The notes under the pieces were generated by a model. The model saw nothing but the letters and a program-made list of their open reading frames with translations, was not told the origin of the DNA and ran no database searches. DNA of 64,000 bases, taken from Hymenobacter lapidiphilus (lineage in GTDB: Bacteria > Bacteroidota > Bacteroidia > Cytophagales > Hymenobacteraceae). A program made the position numbers and the translations under genes. Numbering within the stretch: position 1 is the first letter of the stretch; each line of letters opens with the position of its first letter. The DNA lies in the NCBI RefSeq assembly GCF_013377885.1, contig NZ_JABKAU010000016.1, forward strand, positions 28,457-92,456, written 5' to 3'. This document shows positions 43,841 to 54,200 of the stretch, in pieces.

Positions 43841-44290
43841 CTAGTGGAACCGGCCGCGCTGCATCCGGCTGATGACGTGGGTGACGACGCCCCAGACCTG
43901 GAACCGGTCGCCCAGCAGGCTGGTGTTGATGGGGCTGTAGGCGGGGTTGTCGGGAACGAGCCAGTAGCCGCCGGCCCGCTTTTCGAGCCGCTTGACGGTA
44001 AACTCCTCATCGATGGCCGCCACTACGATGTCGCCCGACTCGGGGGTGAGCGAGCAGTCGACGGCCATTAGTGCGCCGTCGGGAATGTGTGACGGGGCCC
44101 CGTCCATGCTGGTGCCTTGTACCCGGACCAGATAGGTGCAGTCGGGACGGGGTATGAGCAGGTGGTTGAGGTCGATTTTGGTGTTGGGGGAGTTTTCGGC
44201 CAGGCTGGGGTAGCCGGCCGGAACGGGCGTCTCGCATTGGGTGAGCCACAGGGGCTCGCTAATAACCTGTAGGATTTCAACGGTCGTCAT
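43841..44290 (-). CDS. umuD: UmuD-like S24 peptidase
   Basis: This 149-residue protein has the LexA/UmuD serine-lysine dyad: S61 in VQGTSMDGA and K100 in FTVKRLEKR. A likely self-cleavage region (PVPAGYPSLAE, about 22-32) lies near the N-terminus, and there is no helix-turn-helix. UmuD is cleaved upon RecA activation and then joins UmuC to form polymerase V. No umuC lies beside it, which is unusual. It may work with a host UmuC or act as an anti-repressor or sensor for the element. An AT-rich palindromic stretch (about 44326-44345) upstream could be its operator. Confidence 0.88.
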   Translation of the reverse strand: MTTVEILQVISEPLWLTQCETPVPAGYPSLAENSPNTKIDLNHLLIPRPDCTYLVRVQGTSMDGAPSHIPDGALMAVDCSLTPESGDIVVAAIDEEFTVKRLEKRAGGYWLVPDNPAYSPINTSLLGDRFQVWGVVTHVISRMQRGRFH

Positions 44291-44540
44291 AATGCTATCA
44301 GTGGGAATGAATGGGCATTTATAACGGCAATAATACTAATAATTTTAGTTGCTTTGAAGCCAAAGCCATTAGCAGTCAATCTTCTGAGAAGCTGATACTG
44401 GCCTGGGCCATGAATAGCGGGCATTTTTAGCCATTTAACAGTTGGCAAGCGGGATACTTGCTATCTGGTAGTAGTATTGCAGACTACTCCTGGAGTCTGC
44501 CAGTTGCCTGATTCTATATCCTCCTCTATTTACTGTCAGC

Positions 44541-45491
44541 TTGAGCACCCTACCCCATTATCTGGCCCGGCTTACGAAGCTGAAGGTGTATGTACACCCA
44601 GGAACAAAGCTGGAGGCGCCCTACAAGCCGGCGCTGTTGCTGGCGGTGATGGAGGGCATAGAGGAGGGTACGATTCGCGACAATTGCATTGCCATTACGC
44701 CGGAGTTGATTACGGGCTTCAAAGCTTACTGCCAACTGCTGAGTCCAGGGCCGGGATTTGGCGCCAGTCCGTTCCAGCTGCCGTTTTTCCACTTGCGGAG
44801 TGAGAAGTTCTGGCACCTGCATGCCCGGCCGGGTCAGGAGCTGGTCCTGACCTCCTCCAAGTCGGTGCGCAGCTTCGGGCACCTGCGCGACGTACTAGCG
44901 CATGCCTCACTCGACCCGGCGCTGTGGGAGCTGCTGTTGCAGCCGGTGGCCCGTGAGGAAATCAGGCAGGCGCTGCTGATGCGCTACTTCCCGCTGACGC
45001 GCCACTACTTCCGGCCGCGGGCGGGCCTGGAACGGCTCGATGAGCTGGGCCGACAGATGCTGGAGGAGCCAGCGGCCGTGTACAACCGGGCGGTGGACGT
45101 GGCCGATGAAACGGCCCTGGCCGAGCGTAGCGGCGTGTTCGTGCGGGAAGTGCTGCGAGCCTACCAGTCGACCTGTGCCGTGTCGGGGCTGCAACTGGTG
45201 AGCACCACCGGAACCGCGCCCCTGCTGGACGCCTGCCACATCGTGCCATGGTCGGTGAGCCGGGATGATACCATTGGGAATGGGCTGGCGCTATGCCCCA
45301 ATCTGCACCGCGCTTTCGACCAGCACCTGTTCTGGATTGATGTGGATTACCGAGTGCGGATGGCCGAAGGGTTTGGGGAGTTGGGTGGACACGACTACGG
45401 CGTGCAGCGCTTCAACGGGCAGCAACTGCGGCTACCGAAGGTGCGGGCGTGGTGGCCGCGGGTGGAGAACCTGGCGGCGCAACGGGGCTGA
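44541..45491 (+). CDS. HNH endonuclease, probable type IV restriction enzyme of the sulfur-binding type
   Basis: This 316-residue protein uses a TTG start at 44541; an in-frame stop at 44472 and the absence of any ATG or GTG between leave no other choice. The C-terminal HNH nuclease is clear: CAVSGL...LDACHIVPWSVSRDDTIGNGLALCPNLHRAFD. The N-terminal part has KPALLLAVMEGI, then SPFQLPFFHLRSEKFWHL. This layout resembles the sulfur-binding domain plus HNH of ScoMcrA-like enzymes, which attack phosphorothioate-modified DNA. It is convergent with the McrBC genes, 42 bases away, which fits a type IV restriction cluster. Confidence 0.8.
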   Translation: MSTLPHYLARLTKLKVYVHPGTKLEAPYKPALLLAVMEGIEEGTIRDNCIAITPELITGFKAYCQLLSPGPGFGASPFQLPFFHLRSEKFWHLHARPGQELVLTSSKSVRSFGHLRDVLAHASLDPALWELLLQPVAREEIRQALLMRYFPLTRHYFRPRAGLERLDELGRQMLEEPAAVYNRAVDVADETALAERSGVFVREVLRAYQSTCAVSGLQLVSTTGTAPLLDACHIVPWSVSRDDTIGNGLALCPNLHRAFDQHLFWIDVDYRVRMAEGFGELGGHDYGVQRFNGQQLRLPKVRAWWPRVENLAAQRG

Positions 45492-45533
45492 GATTTATTG
45501 GGAAGTAAATGCGGTCTTTCCGATAACCTCAAT

Positions 45534-46985
45534 CTAACTGGATAATGATAACACTGCCCGCAGTCGGTCTGCCAGGGTCGATTCCTGAGCAAATATGGCC
45601 TCACTGATACCGGATGTAGTGTCAAAAGCATCAACGGACGTGACCGGCAACCGGTGGGCTGATACAGATATTGAGGCATCTGCGCCGCTCAGTTTGTCCT
45701 TCACCAAGTAGTCCAACCGGTTAGCTGGTGCATCGTGGGCAGAGTGGCGAAGGGAATCAGGGTAGAAAAGGTGGGTGTGCGGCGTACCACGGCGTAGGGC
45801 GTAACTCACGAGCTGGTACATATCGGCTTGAGCTACGCTTCCTGGAATAATGGTACCAGCGGCGTTGACAGGCAGAATCTTGTATTTGGAATCGATAACC
45901 AAGGGCTTTCCCTTGGTTTTTTGCTCGGACTTGCGCTCCAGCAGCAGGTCGTGGCGGAGTTGGAAATACCGTTGTGTTTTAGCGCCGGTTGGGGTTGCAG
46001 TGGCAAGGTAGCAGTCTCTTGCTTGGGCACGGACGTGAAATTGATTATCCAAGTGGGTGCGAACGAAACCCTCGATGAATTCTTCGAAAATGACTTCGGT
46101 GGGCAATAGAATGGCGAAGACCCTTACCTCTTCGGTGTGGGCAGCAAGGGGGCCGCTGTCGGCCAGGAAGAGACGGCAGTAGTCGAGCACTACGCGGAAG
46201 TCGTCGAACAGCGGGGAAAGCTGGACCTGGTCGCAGTCGGTGAGGGTGGCTGGTTGGTCGGCTACTTCGTCGAGCTGGAAATGAATTTCCTGGAGCAGCT
46301 GCTGGGTATGGGTTTGCTTGGTGTGATTGAGCAGCTGGTAGGTGACGTACTTGAGAATGCGGTTGAAACGGTTGTCGGGCTGGAACGAATCGAAGGTGCA
46401 GGGCAGGCGGTGGCCCTGACCGGTGGCGTAGTAGGTGGCGTAGGTGCCGAAATTGAGGTGGCCACGCAGGGTGCCAAGGTTTTCGCTTACTTCCTGATAG
46501 TGCTGGTAGTGCGTGCGGCTCAGCAATTCGTGGGTGTACTGCGCAAAGAGCAGGATGAGAACTTCGAGCAGGTTGGTCGGTAGGGCTGAGAAGGTGGCCA
46601 GCGAGCGGGGAAAGCGCAGCTTGTGGGCGTAGCTCAGCCACCAGAACAGATGCGCGTGCATGGCCTGCAAGCGCGGGTCATCTTCGGGGGTGGCGTCGGG
46701 CAGGTCCTCGCCGGGGTAAAACACCTTGGGCAGCAGGTGCAGCATATGGTCCTCAAAATAAATCTGGCCCACGTAGTTGCGGGCACTCACGGTACCGTCT
46801 TCGCCGTGGAAACGCAGGAAGCGCTGGGCGGTGGAGCTGTCGTCATCGGGGGCACGCCAGAAGGATGGGGTGCGCGGCCGATTATCCCACAGCTGCTGTA
46901 GGTGCTCGTTCAGCGCAGCCGCGTCGATGCCCAATTCGGCCAAATGAAGGTGGGTGCGGTATTCGTAGAGGTAGTGGTGCTGCAT
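45534..46985 (-). CDS. mcrC: McrC, nuclease subunit of the McrBC type IV restriction system
   Basis: This 483-residue protein has the McrC N-terminal domain (VGQIYFEDHMLHLLPKVFY, LRGHLNFGTYATYYATGQGHRLPC) and a C-terminal PD-(D/E)XK nuclease: LRHDLLLER...PLVIDSKYKIL supplies the Asp and the D-x-K pair. McrC is the DNA-cutting subunit that McrB brings to modified cytosines. Its start is 5 bases after the mcrB stop, so it is the last gene of the six-gene operon. The protein is longer than the E. coli form. Confidence 0.9.
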   Translation of the reverse strand: MQHHYLYEYRTHLHLAELGIDAAALNEHLQQLWDNRPRTPSFWRAPDDDSSTAQRFLRFHGEDGTVSARNYVGQIYFEDHMLHLLPKVFYPGEDLPDATPEDDPRLQAMHAHLFWWLSYAHKLRFPRSLATFSALPTNLLEVLILLFAQYTHELLSRTHYQHYQEVSENLGTLRGHLNFGTYATYYATGQGHRLPCTFDSFQPDNRFNRILKYVTYQLLNHTKQTHTQQLLQEIHFQLDEVADQPATLTDCDQVQLSPLFDDFRVVLDYCRLFLADSGPLAAHTEEVRVFAILLPTEVIFEEFIEGFVRTHLDNQFHVRAQARDCYLATATPTGAKTQRYFQLRHDLLLERKSEQKTKGKPLVIDSKYKILPVNAAGTIIPGSVAQADMYQLVSYALRRGTPHTHLFYPDSLRHSAHDAPANRLDYLVKDKLSGADASISVSAHRLPVTSVDAFDTTSGISEAIFAQESTLADRLRAVLSLSS

Positions 46986-46990
46986 GGCAT

Positions 46991-48808
46991 TTATACCACC
47001 GGACTACAGCGCAGCAGGCCCGTAGCTTGGTCTTCCTGTACCTCCAGGCCGGTATCCTTGAAGACGGCTTTTACCTTCTTGGCATCATTCAAGAAGTACT
47101 CGTAAAGCAATGGAATCACCTTTTTATTGAGAATGTCAGCAAGTGGCTCGGCAGGCTTATCAGGGCGGTCCATGAAATAGGCATGACCAATTTGAAAGTC
47201 GCGTGACTTTTGCTCGCTGATGTTTATGTTGAGCTGCCGGAATGCCGTAGCATGTTGAAAGGGCGTACCGTCGGCTTGGGCATAAATCGGATAGAGGGCC
47301 TGAAACTCGAACCGGCGACGCAAGGCAATATCAAGCAGGGCAATGCTCTTATCGGCGGTGTTCATAGTGCCGATGAGGTAGAGATTGGCGGGCACATTGA
47401 ACTTGGCCTCGCCAGAGGGCAGCGTGACGGAGAGTGGGTTATCGCCACCGAGACGCTTATCTTTTTCTAATAGGGTAATCAGCTCGCCGAATACCTTGGA
47501 GATGTTGGCGCGGTTGATTTCATCTATGATAAGGACATAGTTGCGGGGCGGGGCGACCTCGCCGGTACCAACCTGGAGATGGGCACTATACTCCTCGCGC
47601 TTTATTTCGTCCGCTAGTTCTTTGAGGCGATTAACAACATACTGGTAGTAGAGTTGCAAGCCGCCCTGCTTGTAGCCAATGGTACCTTCGTAGAGGCTTC
47701 GCAGCGTATCGAGCTTCAGATTACTTTCGGTTTTATTCTCATGTCGACGGAACCGCAGGTAGGTATCGGTGAGAGCTATGAGCTGGAAAGTGTACTTATC
47801 GGTTTTCATCTTCACGACTACCTCTTCACCGTTTACTTCCAGCGGCTGCACCAGTCGGTCGAACACAATATCAAATGGTAGTCGGCCAGGACGGTCGGGC
47901 TGCTCCTGCTGGTTGAACTCATCGCGGGCCCGGCGGGCTATTTCGTAAAAGATGCCGTTTTTAGGCTTGAAAACTAGTTGGTCTTTGTCATTGACCTCCG
48001 GCTTGATGCCCTGCACGAAATCTTCGTAGCCGAAACTTTGGTGAAAGGTTACAAACTCGACCCGCTTGCCTAGCTCCTGCTGGAAAAGCTCTTGTGCAAG
48101 AGCATAAGAAGCAGGCGGCTCGCCCATCAGCAGCTCGTAGGCTAACTCGAGGGTGTGGTGTGTTTTGCCAGTACCCGGCGGGCCGTAAAGGATGATGTTG
48201 GGGTTGGGAAATTTGGCAGCGAAAGCAGCATGAGCATCTTCCTTTGCTTTTTTTGTAGCGACCATGTGAGCGTTGAGTAGCGTGTGCAGACGCCGGTATA
48301 GGGGTTCATATTGCTTAATGAAACTGACTGTTTCATCGACTAGGCGGGACCAATCATACTGTAAAAGACTCTCCGGATAAATAGATTGGTCAGTGATACC
48401 TGACTGTTTCAATGCACTATCAATTCGCTGGGTTTCCTCATATAAAAGTGGGTTTTTAGCTCCCCATCGATAATCAATGTTATAGGTCAGCTTGCTACCC
48501 TTTCCATCAACACCAAGCCGGAAATAAATACCTTCATCACCAAACTCACTTAGGTAAAGACGAACCCACGAATACTGCTTTAGTTGGCCAAACCCACTCT
48601 GCACTCGGTTATCTTGAATGACTTCGTAGGCAGGCAAAGCCTCGATGACGAGCCGTGCCCACTCATTACTAGGAGAAATGATGTGTGCCCTTATCTGCTC
48701 TTTGTCTGCCTCGTCCTGTAGATTATCTCTGACAGCGATAGGCTTTTCCGTTATACGTTTTCGAAAGAATTCTAATCCTTTTGCAGTAAAAAAGGGCTTC
48801 GGCATCAT
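46991..48808 (-). CDS. mcrB: McrB-type AAA+ GTPase of the McrBC restriction system
   Basis: This is 605 residues. The N-terminal 200 residues (GLEFFRKRITEKPIAVRD...) are a target-recognition region unlike the E. coli one. The AAA+ core starts at about 200, with Walker A GPPGTGKT (K215), the McrB-family VTFHQSFGYEDFVQGIKP, Walker B YVLIIDEINRANISKVFGELITL, sensor IGTMNTADKSIALLDIALRRRFEF, and a C-terminal lid. GTP hydrolysis drives translocation until McrC cuts. Its start overlaps the GIY-YIG gene by 4 bases. Which modification it reads is set by the N-terminal domain and is unknown. Confidence 0.92.
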   Translation of the reverse strand: MMPKPFFTAKGLEFFRKRITEKPIAVRDNLQDEADKEQIRAHIISPSNEWARLVIEALPAYEVIQDNRVQSGFGQLKQYSWVRLYLSEFGDEGIYFRLGVDGKGSKLTYNIDYRWGAKNPLLYEETQRIDSALKQSGITDQSIYPESLLQYDWSRLVDETVSFIKQYEPLYRRLHTLLNAHMVATKKAKEDAHAAFAAKFPNPNIILYGPPGTGKTHHTLELAYELLMGEPPASYALAQELFQQELGKRVEFVTFHQSFGYEDFVQGIKPEVNDKDQLVFKPKNGIFYEIARRARDEFNQQEQPDRPGRLPFDIVFDRLVQPLEVNGEEVVVKMKTDKYTFQLIALTDTYLRFRRHENKTESNLKLDTLRSLYEGTIGYKQGGLQLYYQYVVNRLKELADEIKREEYSAHLQVGTGEVAPPRNYVLIIDEINRANISKVFGELITLLEKDKRLGGDNPLSVTLPSGEAKFNVPANLYLIGTMNTADKSIALLDIALRRRFEFQALYPIYAQADGTPFQHATAFRQLNINISEQKSRDFQIGHAYFMDRPDKPAEPLADILNKKVIPLLYEYFLNDAKKVKAVFKDTGLEVQEDQATGLLRCSPVV

Positions 48809-49389
48809 GCAATTTTTGAAGGCTGTAGTTTAGGCTGGCCCAATTGCGCGTACATGGCCTCGGCCATACTCGTGGTCAGCGTGCCGGCTTCGGGTTGGGT
48901 GGTGAGGTTGTGAAAGTGGATTTCGTGCTGGCTCAGGGGCCAGTGGCCGGTGGCGGCGCGCACGGCGTAGACCAGCTCGGCTTCTATTCGTTCGGCAAGG
49001 ATGGAGTGACTTATTTGGCTGGCCGTGGCCAGCGCCAGCAACTCCTGGGGCAGCGTGAAAACGTATAGCTGCAGACCAGGTTGGGTTAGCCATTTATAAC
49101 CGTGGTAACCATTCTTGGGTGTTTTGCTGCGCATGTGCCCCATGCGGATGCGGCTACCCATACCGGTGCGAGTACAGCCCACGTACTGCACTCCGGCCGT
49201 GTTTACAAGCACGTAAATTTTGTAGCCAACTTTAGCAGCAATGGCACCTTTCAGACCGGGCTGGGAAGCTGTGACACAGGGCTTATCCTGGGAATCGTAT
49301 TGAAGCTGGAATACTTCGGGACTGTAGGCAGGGTAAGCGGTACTCATCACAGTATCAAGCCTAAATAGGTGGTAAAGGCCATTATTCAT
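48805..49389 (-). CDS. GIY-YIG domain protein, possible nuclease
   Basis: This 194-residue protein has GYKIYVLVNTAGVQYVGCTR...SRIRMGH (about 55-85), which is the GIY-YIG core with its conserved Arg. A downstream Glu in ILAERIEAELVYAVR would complete the active site, and SQHEIHFHN follows. GIY-YIG nucleases occur in some restriction enzymes and in UvrC. It sits inside the defence operon: its ATG overlaps the ATPase stop by 1 base and its stop overlaps mcrB by 4. The first ATG (49389) is preferred because of that coupling; an ATG 14 codons later is an alternative. Confidence 0.75.
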   Translation of the reverse strand: MNNGLYHLFRLDTVMSTAYPAYSPEVFQLQYDSQDKPCVTASQPGLKGAIAAKVGYKIYVLVNTAGVQYVGCTRTGMGSRIRMGHMRSKTPKNGYHGYKWLTQPGLQLYVFTLPQELLALATASQISHSILAERIEAELVYAVRAATGHWPLSQHEIHFHNLTTQPEAGTLTTSMAEAMYAQLGQPKLQPSKIA

Positions 49390-51218
49390 TAGATAATAGC
49401 AGCCAACCGTAATCCCTTATCTGTTAAAAAATCGTTTTCCCAATCCACAACAACAGTTTCGTTGTGTGCTTTCAAAAATTCTTGGATTTTTATCGCGCCG
49501 TTTTCTAAACTAAATTCGCCCTTGTTTACAGTAGAGTTTATTTTATTCAATTCGAAGCTTAGCATTTTAAACTTACAGGGTAACCATTTAGAAAAACGTC
49601 CAGCTTTATCAATACAATAAAGGTCTTCAGTTAGGGCAAAAGTGGTTTTATACTCAGTGGGCGTTATAGGGTTAACATATTCATAAGTTACCAATGAACC
49701 GCGGGCAAGGACAATACGGATAGATAACTTAGGAGTACTTATTAATTCATCCATCAATTCAAAAGCCTGCTCCAACTCGTTTTTATACAAAGCACTACGA
49801 GGGTCAAAATGGGATGCTGGATTAAATACAAGCCGTTTTAATACACTTGCGCTAGTGTTGAATTTAGTAGGCAATGGTTCCTTTGCCTGCTCATAAAATT
49901 TCTTCATCCCGTTTAGCATGCCTTCCAGATTATTAAAGACATGTTCACTTTCGCTTGAAATACGATAAGCAAGCGGCAAGTGTGATTGCAGCCACTCTTC
50001 TATTGATTTACGCAGATAGTTACCAGCAGCAGGATAATCCTTGGCGCGAAAATAATTTTGCGCTTTAATCAAATTATTCTCGTTAGAAATTAGAACTGGT
50101 CTAACCGTAGGCAAAATACTAAGCTGTCCGAGTACCCGCTCAACTTTTTCCTCATACATTTCTAATTGCTGCCAGTGATACGGTGCAATTTGCGCGGCAA
50201 ACCAATTATTAGCAAGTTCAAACCATTCACGGTCGTAAGTTGTGAGAATGATTTGGTAACCATCCAATACAAATTCTTTATGCAGCAATTCAAGCAGAGG
50301 CAAACGATTACTAGTATCAAGTCCAATAAAAACATCATCCAGGAAAAGCAACCTAAACTCATTAGGTTTTGGATTGGATTTAATAGCAGCAAGATAAAGA
50401 CAGATTGACAAAGCCGACAGTCGGGCTTCATTCAAAAAGTCTGCGAAATGACGAGAAATTTGATGTCCATTAAACCTTGCTTCTAAACTTAATTCTCCCC
50501 ATGCTTCTTTATAATCACGTTTAATACTGAGTTGATATCCTAGCTCGACACCATGATTGAAATATGTGCTTAAAAATCCATTCAGCTGCTGAAATATATC
50601 TTGTAGCAACAGATTTAAGTTCTGTTTGAAATTAGGAACATTTCCTGTTGGCACCGAAGCTAATTTTTGCTCCGCCTCACGAAACTCCGTGGAATTACCG
50701 TGCATACTGAGGTCCGCTCTTAGCTTATTCCAGCACTCATCTACTGTTTCATTTACAGATTTAAGCACGTGATGTGAAAGCAATGTTTCGACAAGTACTT
50801 GAAATAGTTTGTTAGCCTCAGCTTGCTCAGACAAATAAGTGCGAACAATTTCTTTGTAGCTAAGAAAAGCGCGAGCCATGTTCGCGTCTTTCAAAAATTG
50901 AGCAGTCTGTGCAGTACGTTGACTAGTCAAGTCAGGACCAAAGACAAATGTACTATCCCTGACGTATGGCTCTTTTTCGCGAAAAGTAACAGATACATGA
51001 CCAGGTGCTTCTTCAGGCAAGTAAACGTTGGGCGTATAATCCAAACCGGGATTTACTGATGAATCCAGCAAGTCACGCAAAGCAGCATAAATCGTACTTT
51101 TTCCGCTTCCATTCTCCCCATATATCAAGAGATTTTCACCATATTTAAGGGTAATAATTTCTTCTCGGTCACCGAATGCTCGGAAATTACGCAGACGAAT
51201 TTCAGTAATGCGTTGCAT
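49389..51218 (-). CDS. SMC/RecF-like AAA ATPase of the defence operon
   Basis: This 609-residue ATPase has the AAA_23/RecF layout: EIRLRNFRAF and Walker A GENGSGKST (34-42) at the N-terminus, a long helical middle, then a signature-like region (ARLSALSICLYLAAI), Walker B LRLLFLDDVFIGLD and the LTTYDREW switch. The C-terminal 230 residues are helical and unassigned. Such ATPases partner with nucleases or act as DNA-end sensors in many defence systems. The DNA is visibly richer in A and T than the flanking genes, a sign of separate origin. It follows the methyltransferase by 3 bases. Confidence 0.85.
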   Translation of the reverse strand: MQRITEIRLRNFRAFGDREEIITLKYGENLLIYGENGSGKSTIYAALRDLLDSSVNPGLDYTPNVYLPEEAPGHVSVTFREKEPYVRDSTFVFGPDLTSQRTAQTAQFLKDANMARAFLSYKEIVRTYLSEQAEANKLFQVLVETLLSHHVLKSVNETVDECWNKLRADLSMHGNSTEFREAEQKLASVPTGNVPNFKQNLNLLLQDIFQQLNGFLSTYFNHGVELGYQLSIKRDYKEAWGELSLEARFNGHQISRHFADFLNEARLSALSICLYLAAIKSNPKPNEFRLLFLDDVFIGLDTSNRLPLLELLHKEFVLDGYQIILTTYDREWFELANNWFAAQIAPYHWQQLEMYEEKVERVLGQLSILPTVRPVLISNENNLIKAQNYFRAKDYPAAGNYLRKSIEEWLQSHLPLAYRISSESEHVFNNLEGMLNGMKKFYEQAKEPLPTKFNTSASVLKRLVFNPASHFDPRSALYKNELEQAFELMDELISTPKLSIRIVLARGSLVTYEYVNPITPTEYKTTFALTEDLYCIDKAGRFSKWLPCKFKMLSFELNKINSTVNKGEFSLENGAIKIQEFLKAHNETVVVDWENDFLTDKGLRLAAII

Positions 51219-51221
51219 ATA

Positions 51222-54200
51222 TTATTTGCGTTTGCTTTCAACGATAACAACTTCCTCAACTGTTTTCATAAAGAAAATTGCTTTACGTAGGGGGTGGTCT
51301 TTATGCTCAATAATGGAATACAAATTATTTAACTGTTTATCTGCTAATGCATGTTCGGCATGAAGAGCCGGAAGTAAAGGCAAGTATTTGGACACATTAC
51401 AGCCTGCCGCTTGCATCGCTATAGGGAAATACAATTCATAAACCATTCCGTCTATAACCTGCTCAAAAAAAGGCGTCCTTAAATCATTTGGCTCTTGTTC
51501 TTTTAACCAGATGATATATTCAACCAACCGGATAAAATGAATTTGCTCCTCTTCAGATACACTCTTAATTGGAAATTTTTTTATAAGACCAGAAGTTATA
51601 CTTGGAAATAACTTATTGCCTCCTCTAGGGGATTTTTCCAGAATATAGAAAGTAAAGAGAGATGAATTGACCAGGGCCAGTAGAAACTTAAGGCTGTGTT
51701 TCTTGTCCTTCTCGACAATAACAGCCATAGTATTTTTAGCAACAGCAGGCTCTTCAACATAGCATGCATAAACGCGGGGATTCACTACTTCCCTTATAAG
51801 GATTTTAGGAGGGGCAAAATACCGGAGTTCTCTGGGCTCTGCTAGCCACTTACCGTAATTAATGAACTTAACATCTTGCTCCAGAAAGTACCTCTTGACG
51901 CCAGAATCAATAAACTTAAGCCAGTTTGCACCTTGCTTTTTTGTTGAAACGAAAATATCATTCTCAATCTCATGATTCGTTTGTTTAGGAAGGCCCTTAC
52001 CAACTTGATAAATTTTAACACCCATAACTTGGTCGTACAATTCAATCAATGGACGTGTACCGCTTTCATCAATCAAATTCGATTTTGAACCGAATAGGAA
52101 ATTTGCACTGTCCTTCCATTCAACTCGGCGCAAATATGAGTCAGCCAGGGGCATATAAACTTCAATTGACAAATCCGATAAGTCTGACACATATAATTTC
52201 GCAGTTTCTTTATTATGACGAACGGCAAAAAGAATGGATGTGGGCAACCCTACATTTTCAAAAATACCTAGCCCAAGTTTATGGTTTTTAACAGAGGAAC
52301 TGTTTTTTAGAATGAATTTTCTTAAGTCAACGAAGCTCTCCTTCTCAAGGTATGAGTCAGATGTTATATATGACAAGATGCCAGATATCTTTGTCAACCT
52401 TAAACCCCTGTCTATAAAATATTTATAAGATTCTATCCCACCATAGCTAGTCTCTGGATACAAGCTTTTATAGTACTTCTCTAACTTGGCTCCATATGGA
52501 GGGTTACCAATTACTATATCAAAACCATCATTGATGTAGAACATAGTTTCAGGGTCGAAATAGCCTGCAGCATGCATTACGTCAAGCGGGCTCCAATCAG
52601 CAGCTTGTGAAGCAGCTTTTTCACCGAATCCACTCAATATTAACGCTTCACGCAATTGTTGGCGTTTATCCTTTTCCCGTACACGCAGACGTTTCTTGTC
52701 AGGGAAGCGCCGAACAAAAAACAACTCTCGGCGCAAATTCTGTAACTCGCTCTCGCGTTGTTTTACAAGCGGGTGTTCAAAAGTGCCCTTTCCTTTTTCC
52801 AGTTCAATAAGTGTATTAGCAGCCACGAACTTGGTTTCCAAGTTTGGCATGGCCAATATGTTGCGATTCTCCTGGCTATCATCCACACGCTGCTCGGCCA
52901 CGAGTGAAATAAAGAATCTCAGCTTAGCAATCTGTACTGCAATCTGCTGGATATCTACCCCGTAGATGCAGTTTTCAATCAGGAACAGCTTGCGAGCGTA
53001 GTTCTGGCGGCGCTGAGCCTCGGTTAGGTGGGTATTAGTTAACTCGGCAGCTTCGGCGTCCTTTTGAAAGGAATCGAGCACCACCGTCATATGCTGATTA
53101 GCGGCAACCACCGCATTCTTACGAATTTCAGGGTCCTTTTCGGCTTTGGCTTCAGCTAGTTTGGCCTCAGCCAAGGCCAATTGAGTTTGCCGCCACCGCT
53201 GGTTATCGGGGTCGAGACGACGCAACAGCATCACCATGCGGTGCAGGATGCCCATTGGGAAAGCCCCTGAGCCACAGGCAGGGTCCAGGATGCGACAGCG
53301 CGAAAGGGCATCCACAAGGAGCACCGAGTCGGGACTATTGGCACCGAAGGGGTTTTCGGTGTCGGGACGGGCGTCGTCAAACAGCTGGGTTAGACGGTCG
53401 TCGGGTGCAATGGTGGGCGGCAGCGCCTGGGCCAGGTAGGCTTTCAAACTTTCATCCACCATGTAGTTCACAATCTCACGCGGAGTGTAAAATGAACCGG
53501 TTTGCTTACGGGCCGTGGTTTGCGTTTCGGGGTTGTAGGTGGCCAGCAGATTCTCAAACACTTTGCCGAGCAGCTCAGGGTCGAGAGCTACCTCTTCCTC
53601 CAGGGGCGTATTTTCGGCAATGGTGAACTTGTATTTTTCCAGAATGCGCACCAGACCCAATGCATTCACCTGGCGCTGCTTTTTGTCGCCACCAAATGCC
53701 TGCACTAGGTCGAGGCCCTTCTTTTCGCCAAAGAACAGCACATTAGGTACCGTGGCCCGCTTTTTTGGGTTACTGGAGAAGCCATCGAAGCGTACTTCTT
53801 TGCCTTCGTCAACCGTGTCAAGGCACTCAAACAGCCCGCCGTTGAGGAAAGGTACGGTTTCGAACAGGCCTAATGCTGCGTTGGAATCATTAAACAGCTC
53901 TTCGCCTCGGTACTTGGTCTGGTCGGTGTAGGCATTATAGTCGCCTACAGTCAGGAAGCGGCGAAGCTCGTCGGCAGCTGCTGGGTCCTTTTTCATTCGG
54001 GCCTCTACATCACGTTTCATAGGCGTGTTGAGGGTGGCGAAGAAAAGGTTTTGCAAGATGCCCTGGTAGAAGGCGCTGCTATTGGGGTCGGTAGCGTTGA
54101 ATTTCTTGAGGTAGTCGGGCAAGGTATTTTTTGCATCGAACAAGTCGGCGGGCACCAACTTCTTTTCGCGCAGGAACCACACGAAAATCAAGCGCGTGAG

